Assembly: GCA_905221605.1 (NCBI GenBank)
Contig: CAJNDS010000002.1
Span: 1,537,438-1,601,437 of the forward strand
Length of the DNA stretch: 64,000 nt
Source of the DNA: Symbiodinium natans
Lineage: Eukaryota; Sar; Dinophyceae; Suessiales; Symbiodiniaceae
Reading direction: 5' to 3'
The position numbers were made by a program, and so were the translations under genes. Under the pieces are notes generated by a model. It saw only the letters and a program-made list of their open reading frames with translations. It made no database searches and had not been told where the DNA came from. Shown here piece by piece: positions 1-10,200 of the stretch (within the stretch, counting starts at the first letter, position 1; each line of letters begins with the position of its first letter).

Positions 1-325
1 GCACTGGCGATTTGAAAGCACCTCCTTGAGCCCTGCAAGATTGCCAAGATCAAGCTTGGCCACTGACTTCTTCTACAGTCTACAAGTGCGCGATTTGTGT
101 CCTCCTACCAACTCCAACATAAGGGAACATTTCACAGGTGCAAAATGTGTGGAGGAAGCGGTGCCTGGCAAATCCTGACCTTGTTGCGTGCGAGGTGGCC
201 ACGATGGCCTCGGCAAAAGGCGCATCACGTTGCTGCCCAGAAGGCGGGATGGCAAGGCTAGCATTGCCTCAGAAGACTAAGAGACCCAAGCCCCCAAACC
301 CGAAACGAGCAGCCAAATACCGCAG

Positions 326-456
326 GCCGCGACTTTGTTGACGAAGTGCTGGAGATTCCTGGTCGAGGAGCTCTACGCATCTTGGCACATTTGGAGACAT
401 GTCCAACGAGCCACTCGCTGCCCTTGCTGTATGTGAATATGCACCTGATGGGTTGA
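326..456 (+). CDS. Possible orphan exon, unknown protein
   Basis: After an AG at 324-325 a reading frame runs to a TGA at 454-456. Its translation looks protein-like and contains VDEVLEIPGRGALRILAHLE, with mixed hydrophobic and charged residues and no low complexity. I do not recognise the family. It could be an upstream exon of the KH-RS gene or the 3' part of another gene. The only support is composition and a plausible acceptor. Confidence 0.22.
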
Positions 457-694
457 TGCTTGGAACTTGCCGTTTATCAAAGGGTTGAGTTTTGCTCAGG
501 AACTGCATTCTCGTACTAGTACCGACGTCAACTGAGCTAATCATCCGCCATTACTGAAGGCTATCGCCAGCCTTTCGGGCAGTTCTCAAATCCTAACCCA
601 CACATCGCGCCAGCCCCAGTGGGTGTTTCTGTTTCCGGAGTCAAGCATGCTATCCCAGTAAAGCCTTCTGCTCGAGTGGACGAATCCACACGAG

Positions 695-768
695 GCAATT
701 GCCACGGCAGAGTGGCTTGCTGACATTGTCCGAACCGAGCTTGGTGGTACGACGGAGCCTTGCTTTCC
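695..768 (+). CDS. Possible orphan exon, unknown protein
   Basis: Following an AG at 693-694 the frame reads AIATAEWLADIVRTELGG, an amphipathic helix-like stretch quite unlike the repeat translations around it. No family is recognised. It may belong with the possible exon at 326-456. The decamer microsatellite starts just downstream. Confidence 0.2.
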
Positions 769-790
769 GCTGCACATGTTGGTTACATGA

Positions 791-1056
791 CATATGCATA
801 CACACATGTATGTATATGTATGTATATGTATGTATATGTATGTATATGTATGTATATGTATGTATATGTATGTATATGTATGTATATGTATGTATATGTA
901 TGTATATGTATGTATATGTATGTATATGTATGTATATGTATGCATATGTATGTATATGTATGTATATGTATGCATATGTATGTATATGTATGTATATGTA
1001 TGCATATGTATGTATATGTATGTATATGTATGTATATGTATGTATCTATATATCTA
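791..1056. repeat. Decamer microsatellite (tgtatatgta)n
   Basis: About 25 tandem copies of the 10-base unit tgtatatgta. Three copies carry a T-to-C change (tgcatatgta) at 941, 971 and 1001, exactly 30 bases apart, so a 30-base higher-order unit has formed inside the array. The Tyr/Met/Val/Cys-rich ORFs on both strands here are translations of the repeat and are not genes. Confidence 0.95.
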
Positions 1057-1059
1057 TCT

Positions 1060-3360
1060 TTGGGCAGATGCAGAGGTTCACCTAGAAGCATCGTTGGAAG
1101 GACTTGCTGGAACTGTACTGTGGTGCCGGGAGCCATACGCTGGTTCTCGCGCCCCTCTTCCGGCATGTCTTGGCTGTGGAGATCCTTGTTCGCACAATTG
1201 CGGAGACCCGTGTGCAAAAATGCCTAGATGAAAGCAGTCAGGGCAATATGAACTGCAGAGGATCAACCGGCACTTGGTGACTGCCGCACAGCCCCTTGGT
1301 AATGATGCTCCGTTTCAACGAAGTAGCTATGTCTTCGTTCTCGGATTTGTTGATTATTCCATTAAGCCCTCAGGCATAACGTGGCAGCCAATGGCCTGAA
1401 CAACGTAACCGTCATGAGGGCGCCCTCCGAAGAATTTGGGTGGCAATTGGATATCGCTGGCACAGAGGCAGCTGTTTCTTTTGGCTGCTACTTCATCTTA
1501 TTTGTGCGGGGGCCTTGCATCTCAGGACTTCTGCAGAAGGGTGCTTCGTCGTCGTGGCTATGAGCTGCGTAGTGCCCACGCCCCGCCCCTCGCCAAGCGA
1601 GAGCGTGCTACGACGTGCTACGACTTGAGTTATCCTGTGTGACTTTCTGAGTTGGAGGCCGAATCTCATGCTATGTAAGCAGGATATTCTGATTCTATTG
1701 TTATATTCATACTAGGGGGCAGGTTAAGTCGTATCTTCTTGTGTGAAGTCGTATCTCGGGCGCGTGCACACTGGGGATTCGCAAATTCCAAGATTGGTCA
1801 GAACCCACTTGCGCCACCAAGCAGAAATCTCATTCACGACAACACCCCTCATCTTTAAGGGCAAAGTTCCTGGCGTGCAGCCTTCCACGACAACAGCTCA
1901 AACGAGCTCGCCACTTTCTAAACTTAAGCTCCGAGCCCACAAACCCTGAGCCAGGCAGGTTTTCCAAAGGTAAGGTGCTGTCAGTTGATTGCCACAATAT
2001 GGTTGTTCTTGTTGTCTCTCTGCAGAGTGCTTTAGTTAACTTTAGTTTCATTGAGGGCTACTGCTGCACGGAAAGCCGCCCCCTTCAACCCATGGACGCG
2101 CGGCCCTTGCAACGGCTCGCGCGGGACTCGCGCAGAAGCACATACGGTCAGTACCCACATATAGACCTTGCAGACAACAAGCGCTTCTCTTTCGAGCGTG
2201 TAGTGCCAAATGCGTACTTTGCTTGTGTGTCGGGAGCATGTGCATGTCGCGCGTGCACTTGCAGAAAGGCATCAATTGCTGTCTTTGTGCCGACAGAAAT
2301 GTGCTCCCCTCCCAGGCGTGCGGTGACAAATGCGTATTTTGCATGTGTGTCGAGAACATGCGCGTGCGGCGCGTGCACACTGGGGGAAAGGCTTCAAAAC
2401 ATGTCTCTGTGATGCGACTTTTCGCGGGGTGATGTGACTTCGCTCGCAGCCGCGTGTCACTGGGAAGATGTGACTTCACACGCAAAGATGTGAGTTAACC
2501 TCCTCCCTAGTACTGTGGTATATGATCTTAGTTAATTCTCAAGTATTTTTCGAGTGCCCCTAAGCCCTAAACAGCAAACAACCCTGTCTTCGTGGCATGG
2601 CGGGATCGAGGCCTCTTCAGCTCAGCTTCGGGTGCACGGCGCCTTGGGCCTCCAAAGTTTTCGCGTGGTCCGGGGCGCTTTGGAGGGCCCCACAAATGCA
2701 GTCATTCCTGCAGTTGCATGGCCGGAAATCTTCGAAATTTATTTGCCATGCTGGGTTCATCTGGGTTCTGATCTTGCCATATTTTACGGGTTTTTCACGG
2801 AAGGCCCGGATGATTGGCACGCCCACAACGTCTACTTAAGTCCAGTTACTTTGGTTCGCGACAGCTACGGCTACGCCGCTATGTTGCGGAACAACCTGCA
2901 ACGAAACAGCCCAAGACACTGGGAGTTTTGCCCCTCAAGTCCCTCTACTGCTTTCTAGTTGGGGGTGTTCGAGCACAAGCGGAAGTAAGTCGACAGAACA
3001 GGGCAGATTTGGCCATGATTCAATGCAAAAGCTACCTTGCCGGTTTAGCAGGTGGTCGACCCACCGCGAGCTGGGCTGGATTCGGTAACCCTCGAGGCTG
3101 TGGCAGGCCGCGCGGACGTTTTGTTCGACTCGATTTGAGAATCGTGACGTTTGCAGAAGAGTTCACTCAATCTGCTCGCCCCCCGGCATGTGCAACGTCT
3201 GACCTCCAGCCCTCTTTGTGAGGCTATGATCACGTGCTCTACGTATCCTGCAATCCACAAGCCTTGCGCTCTAACTTAGACGCTTGTCTTGAGAAAGAAG
3301 CTGCTGCTATCAGAGCTATCATCACCCCTGGTTTTGGTTGGGCGACTTGCATGCGTGCAG
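1060..3360. other. No recognisable gene; short direct duplication
   Basis: I see no confident exon here. A segment at about 2207-2270 recurs at about 2327-2390 (offset 120 bases) with roughly 85-90% identity and contains alternating purine-pyrimidine 'gcgcgtgcac' cores. A related 'gcgcgtgcacactgggg' string occurs near 1760. Several ORFs of 60-145 codons overlap on both strands, but none shows a known motif or a consistent exon pattern. Confidence 0.5.
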
Positions 3361-4246
3361 GGGCCTTGAACTGCCAGAACCCTATGAGCTGCATGATGAG
3401 TTTCAGATGTGCATGTAAACATACGTGGAGCACTCCATTGCATTGTCACGGTAGTGGGCACAGCTTGAAGTGCCTCCTCAGGAAACCCTGCTGCAGACTC
3501 ATGATGTCTGTCGGCTGGTGCTGCTGGACCACTTCCCTTGCTCAGCACACGTCGAGATGGCGGTACACCTGAGAAAGCGTTCACCCGGGTGATGCGCCCA
3601 CTGGACTGCCCTGTATGTGGAGAGTCCCTGGCGGTATGGTACCATCAGTGCTACTGTATGGAGAGGATCTCGGCCGCTTCGAGGAAGCACCTGGTGCCGT
3701 ACGAAAGCAGCCGCGGTGAACAAGAACTCAGCCGACGTGGTGGTGTGGTGATGGCTCATGACAGCAGTCAAATACCATGCAGACAGGCGACTGCATTGCA
3801 GAGCCGCGGCACCTGGCGGGCGATGAAGCCGTGCTCTTCATGATCTTCCTGAGCAGTTCAAATCGGCTCGTGGAACAAAGCATGTTCTGAAGGCTTCCTG
3901 TTAATCGCTACGAGGCATGAAGTCCCGGCTGCTTGGCTGCTGTGAAATGAACCGCAAGTGCGGAGCATCTGCCAGGCATAGTCTGCGGCACGTACGTAGA
4001 AATTCAAGCGGCCAGATGAAAGCCCTGCCAGGTAGGCCCTGCCAGCTTGAAAATAGCGGCTCACAGCTCATGCTCCTGGCTGACCTGAGAGCAGCTAGAT
4101 CGCACGATGGTGTTCACTGGCGCACGTGTTTGTCCGCAGGCTGCCAGAGAAAAAAAGCCAGAAGACTATGGAGCATCCTGGCTGAACAGCATAAGAGCCA
4201 TTTAGCTTTGTCTTTGAAGGACATCTCAATCAATTGTCGACATTGG
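3361..4246 (+). CDS. N-terminal exons of the KH-RS gene (unrecognised domain)
   Basis: Five protein-like pieces lie directly upstream of the first KH exon: 3361-3413 (LPEPYELHDEFQMC), 3464-3570 (LEVPPQETLLQTHDVCRLVL, then a HFPCSAHVEMAVHL stretch), 3792-3851 (CIAEPRHLAGDEAVLFMIFL), 4140-4196 (EKKPEDYGASWLNSIR) and 4199-4246 (HLALSLKDISINCRHW). The last two abut in different frames; one extra base near 4198 would join them, so there is a one-base deletion or an assembly error there. The composition suggests a folded helical domain. I do not recognise the family. Membership in the KH gene is inferred from spacing and strand. Confidence 0.5.
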
Positions 4247-7200
4247 TGAGTGTCTGGGACTCGTTTGCATCCCTTTCTCTTCATCCTTGGTAGAGTCGTG
4301 TGCTCAGGTAGACACCTTGAAGATCACAGATGACGACGCAGCCTTCATCCTTGGTAAGGGTGGCAAGACCAAGGAAAAGATGCTTGGCATGGGAGGTATG
4401 GAGACTTCTTAGACCGAGCATATTCGACTCTTTCTGAGCCACTCATTCGCTTGCTGATCTGATCTCTGGCCTAAGAATCGCCCGTGTCTCGGGTGCCGAC
4501 ATTGAGCTCTTCGAGCGAGATCTTATTTTGGCCGCTTGACACACGGAATTAGCTGCTTTGATGGGCAGAAGTCAAGACATGAGGAGCAGCGTGAAACTTG
4601 CACACGGGCGTCTTTCGATTCACGCGTGAAGATGTGCTATGTTTTGTGCATGATGTGGCGAAGAGGTGCACGGGCCCCTCATGCTTCGCCATGTCGCACC
4701 GTTGAAGCTCCTAATCCAAGAGTGCAAATACACCAGGGGGGCCCTGAACCCAAAGCCTTCTTCCCAGCTAACAGGAAAGGGCTCAGCGCAGCCATGTCTT
4801 CTCATTTTGGATCCGAGGAGATCCGGGGCTCGAAGATTCAGCGGCGCCGGGCGAAGAAGTATTGCGGCATGCTGCACATATCCTTACATGTTCTTACTGG
4901 TAAGGGAATCAAGGATAATGGGATATGATGATGTCAACTTCTTACTTTATCAAGCTTTTCGGATGGCTGCAGTGTCCACAAGCAGGGTGAGGCAGAACAG
5001 CACAGAGCAGCCTGCGCCTGCCAGACACGGATCAAGCGTCTGGATGCCCACCATGGCTGCGATATCCGAGGTGAGGGAGTCATGGCACAGAGAACTGGGC
5101 CTGTAAATATCACCGAGGAGTACCATGGCTGCATCGGCTTAAGCAAACTTGAAGGCGGGCGTGTTGGAATGGCTTGTGGAACACAAAGCAACTCTGGAAG
5201 AAGAGTGCCACTTGTCTGGGAGGGTTTCGTCGAGGTGGCAATCAAGAGAGTCACATCCTAGACTATAGGATCCTTAAGGGAGGAGGGTTAGGGAGTAGTG
5301 GGGAGTGTTTTGGAACCTTGCGTCACATACCCCCCTTGAACCCCCTTGCAACCTTTTCAGGTATAACGACGATGACTTGACCATGCTCTTGGTCCCGCAA
5401 GAGACGGCCCCTTGACTTTGTGGGGCCATGCCCTCTCAACGGTTCCGCTTCCAGTTTCGGGCCCTCAACATGCGCACATCGGCCGTGTGTACGTAGATTT
5501 CCTACTCATCTGCTGGCTGAAGGTCGGCTTCGTGACGGGTCGAGCGGGCAACTTCCTGCGCACCATCGAAGAAGAGTTGCTTGGTTGACGAACCGATGTC
5601 AAGCATGATTTCTCCGACATTCCGCAAAAGGGTCCCCCCCCCTCTGGTAACAGGCTGAACCCTGTCTGCATGCTTTTTGTGTGAGGTGGGGAACACTCAT
5701 GTTCTTCTGCGAAGTGGGGTCTGGCCGCCGGGACAAGGCCCCAGTTGGCCGGCTACAGCCGAAGCAGCTGACCTCCAGTGCTTTGGGACGTTGTCTCTTC
5801 TCGACCCTTGTCCTCTTGACCCTTACTTGCCCGCGCCAGGACTTCGAGAAGCTGGCCATCTTCGGCGACATCCGTGGCCGCCGTGGAGCAGAGCTGAAGG
5901 CTGTGCAATGCTGCGGTTGATCCACAGCTGATCAGTGATCAGTGCATGTGGACGCCTGACTTGCTCAGAAGCTGCCGCACGAAATAGGGCACTTTTTTTG
6001 ACCGCTGCCGCGCAATGAAAGCTGGCAACTGTGCTGTCCGTTGATCCTGTCCCTTTGGCACAAGTCCTCTACAGTAAGGATACGACAATGCGACACACAA
6101 CGTTTTGCTGTTCCTCACGCACGGTATCCCGCAGGTTTTGAGTGCCATCGAGACGAAGAGTCCAGGCAGGGTCTCTGGAATCATAGGTTCAATAAACTTG
6201 GGGGCTCTGCCGTGGACTTCCCTTGCCCTTGAGGAGTTGGTATTCGTGCGTGCTGCGCTCAGGCTACCTCAGCAAGATCAAGCATGAGGTCATCGACCGT
6301 GACAAGGGCAAAGATCCGGACGGCCACTTGGCTCAGCGCAAGGATGTTCATAATGCCACCGCAGCACCGACTAGTGATCGCGGGAGCAAAGCGACAGCTA
6401 GAAGCACGCGGAAGCGCAATCAAGCTTCTGCTTTCGTCCCTTTCGGCCAGCACTCCCAGGGCCTTTCGGTTCCTGTGCTTAGCCAAAAAACATCAGCTCG
6501 GCATTCCTGGCCCTTGTGGCCCATGAACGATAGATACCCATGCTGATCCCTGCTGCTTTTGTTCGCACAGGCACGTGGTCGACAGACACCATGACGTTCC
6601 AGGCCCGGGTTCGTGTACCGCATCTCGAGGGCTCATGGCTTCTACGTAGATTTGCGGTGAGACGGGGTGAGTTCTCTCCTACACTTAGCCCAACGGAGAC
6701 CTTGAGGATGATGGAGGGCTGCTGCTTGGGGGTCAAATCCGGACCTTGGAAGGATGACGAGCTCTCCTATGCCTTGGGCAAGCAGGGCGGCACACGCAAG
6801 AAGCTCGAGCGTGCTTCAGGACCAGCTGCCCGTGTTGAGTCTGTTGGAGGCATGTTCTGTTCACAGGAGCATGCCGGAGCTAGAGGAACCCAAGTGAGTT
6901 CTCGTGTTCTCGCATCTCCATCGTGTTGTTCTGAGCTCGCCGAAGCCTTTCGATTCCCTGCAGGATGTATCGTGCAGCAGCTTGGTGCAGGAAAACCACA
7001 TGGCTCCCCCTTTTGCCCTGCGCGGTCTGCCACACATGGCGACAACAAGTCTACCTAAGCAGCTTCACCACTGCACTGCCGCATGTCTTTGCACTGCCAA
7101 GATCACGAAGTACCTGTAGCAGGTGGCCATGTGCTAGAAGTCTCCATCCGTTTGCCAGTGCAGACACGTAAGGTATGTGGGTCACACCTGCCTCTTTTCT

Positions 7201-10200
7201 GGATCGCGTGCCGAGCGCCGCCGAGCCAAAGACTACATGAAGCACCGCGGCCGAGCATGTGCGGTTGGTTTCCCCCCCACTGCAGCTCATCCTGCCATGC
7301 GGTTTAGCCTTCAAGGGCTCTCAAGACAATGGAGTAAAGTTGACCTGGACAAACACACTAAACTTTTCTATCGTTCTCGGACTTGTTTTGGAATCGTTAC
7401 AAGGCACAGACGGGTAGGTGACGTGGGTTCACAGCAGTCGACATGGCAAAGCGACAGGGTTACGGCCATCATGATGACTTCGGTTGGCATAAGGTGGCTC
7501 TTCGCCCAGCTCGAGGGCCCAGTCTACGTAGACGGCTGGGAGGATCGCGACGACTGCTGTGCCCTGGCGGTTCATCTGGGGGGCATCAGAGCTGAAGGAT
7601 GTCAGGGTTGTGGCTTCAAGAGTCATCTCGTTTGTTTGGGAAAACTTCTTGACATGTCATTTGAGAGCCTGTGTGCCGGGACCCATAGCGGACCAGGAAG
7701 GAAAGCTTGCGCACATTCTGCTCTCATTATTGCGCTGTGTTGAAGAACTCCGACTTGCAGTATTGCAAGAACCTAGCTCCAGTGGATTTGAGAACGTCGT
7801 GACCTTTGATGCTAAGGTGTTGTGCACGTGCGGATCTGAGTCGAACTTTGAGAGCTTGTCGGCAGATGCTCAACTCTTCAGGGGCTTCGTGTGTGTCGCC
7901 GGCTGAAACTCAGGTTCCTTCGGACTGCATCGGCCGCTCAGCATGACTGATAGGGTCAGGGCAACGGTCGAGTCACGTCTCATCGCCACAAAGAACACAA
8001 CGTAGCCCAAATCAACATGCCGGGGAGCCATGATCAGCTTCGAAGCCCGGGAAGCTCGGCACTTCAGCGCTTCATGTGGCAAGGTTACATTACTGGCAGT
8101 CGGCGGGCCACGCTGGGCCGGATGGAGGAAGCACCTTGGCGGACAGCAAAGGCGAAGCAAGGCGATGTCAGTTGCTTTCACCTGTTTGCTGTACGCAGCG
8201 TATGCAAGCGTCATGAGCTCAGCCAGTACTCGTACCTATATATTGGAAGAGCTTGAGAATTTCACGTATAGATGAGCATGCTCAGGAGTGGGGGACGCTC
8301 ATGTTCTTCATGACGAAGGCGCATGTCACGCAGAAGTTCGTGCAGCTTTAAGGTCCCACAACCTGAACCACAATCCTGAATCCCAACTCCAGACTCCCCC
8401 ATCGAGAATCCAACGCCCAAACCCTCAAAATCCCGAAGGCTCTAAACCCTAAGCCTAAACCCTAAACCCTAAACCCTAAACCCTAAACCCCAAACCCCAA
8501 AGCCCAGAAGAGCGCCCTTGCGGAAGGACGGAGACAAGGGAGGGCGGGGTGGTCAGGCCTGGTGGGTTCGAAGCGAATCTTCTGCGGATTTTGTTGGGAC
8601 TTCCGGTTTATGGTTATAAGCTCGGGCTAGGTTTGCCAAGATGTGCAGCTCATCAACTCATGAGCTTCTCTGGTGTCTGATTGGGACTGGGGTTCTGTCG
8701 ATGACAGGTTGCAGGGGCTTTGGAGTTTCCTGGAGTGCTTCAGGGCCGCGGAGGGCATTGGGGACATGTATTCAGGCAGATACCAAGCTTGAAAAGTTTG
8801 AGCCATACACCAAGCCGCCAGTAGAACAGGTGCAGAGGCTCGGCAATAGAACGGCAACTGGCCGCCCACATGCGCTCGCCGTCTTGGAAACAGCTCCTTG
8901 GAACAGGCAGAGAAGCTCATCATTTGTGGCAACGAGCGTGGTCGGCGAGGCGGGGGTGCTGTACTTCCTGCATCTTCCTGTTGCAGTAGACGCGCTGCCC
9001 GTTGCAACAGCTTACGGCCACCCTAAGCTGCGAAAAGTTATCCTGTAGCTTTGAAAAGTATCCTGTTGCACTATGTTGCACTCAAGTGGCCGGGACTCTT
9101 TGAAGCCTCAGGCTGCTCTCGCGAAAAGGGCCTCGATGGGTCATCTCAACATGCCCCCCCCGCCTTCCAAGGTGCCGAGCTGAAGTGCATGAACGAAATT
9201 GAGAAGAAGGCTCCTTTCCCAGTCGGGAATCTTGATTGAAGACCTTGTTGTCTTGCGCCAAAGAAAACTTGGAGTGACCTCCTTTGGCCTGATACTTCAG
9301 GGATTCAAGATCACGGCCCCCCTCCCCCCCAAGGGGGGACCTACAGCTTTCGCTCGCCCTGCTCAGCTCCCATCTCTCCGACCAGGCACCTGGGCATTTC
9401 TCCAGGGGCCTCAGGCACTGGCATCTCTGGAGGGCTTCTGAATGGCTCTTGGGCTCTTGGACTGGACTTGCAATGCTTAGCTGTTTCGCATTCCACCTTG
9501 AAGCCCGGCAGGGAAAAGTTCTCCGACAGCAGAGGGTTTGACACAGATCGCATGGTCCATGTCTTAGCAATTTTTTGGTGCACATGTGTGTGGTGGGCCA
9601 CTGAGTTGTAGCGCTCGTCTGGAGAACTGAGCAACATGAGGCCATCAAAGAAGATGAGCTGAGCTATGTCATTGGAAAGGAAGCTGCCACACAGAAGAAA
9701 ATTGAAAAGGCAAGCGGGGCGCCAGAGGGTTTCGCGAGTTCCTGTTGCCTTCGCTTCGAGCTCCGAACCTGCATATATGTATATATATATATATATCATA
9801 TTCCATTGTATATATATATATATACATATATGTATATATATATATATACATACATATATCAACAATAATTATTCCAATCATAGTAATGGTAATGATAAGA
9901 ACAAGAACAATAAGAACAATAAACGTACATACATACATCTGTATGTATATACCACATATATATATATGTATATGTACAGAGTTCTTGGTACTTAATTATG
10001 TATTGGGATTTTTCATTATGTATCTTTCTCTATATCGTTAAGTAGAATGTTAGATTTAAATATTTGTTGAGTATATACCATTACTCGTATCATGATTGCG
10101 TTCTGATTACGGCAGGCTGCTGGTTGCATCCTACAGTTCGTTGGGCGCTATGCCTTCATGGCCGGCATTGGAAAGGACGCCCAGCACCGCGGGGTCAGCA

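Noticed and set aside
586-1231. Long ORFs on both strands rich in Tyr, Met, Val, Cys or His/Thr/Ile
   Set aside because: They are translations of the decamer microsatellite, and every frame is open because the unit lacks stops.
3590-3843. CPVCGESLAVWYHQCYC as a zinc-binding motif
   Set aside because: Cysteine spacing fits no zinc finger I know, the frame disagrees with neighbouring N-terminal exons, and it is probably intron.
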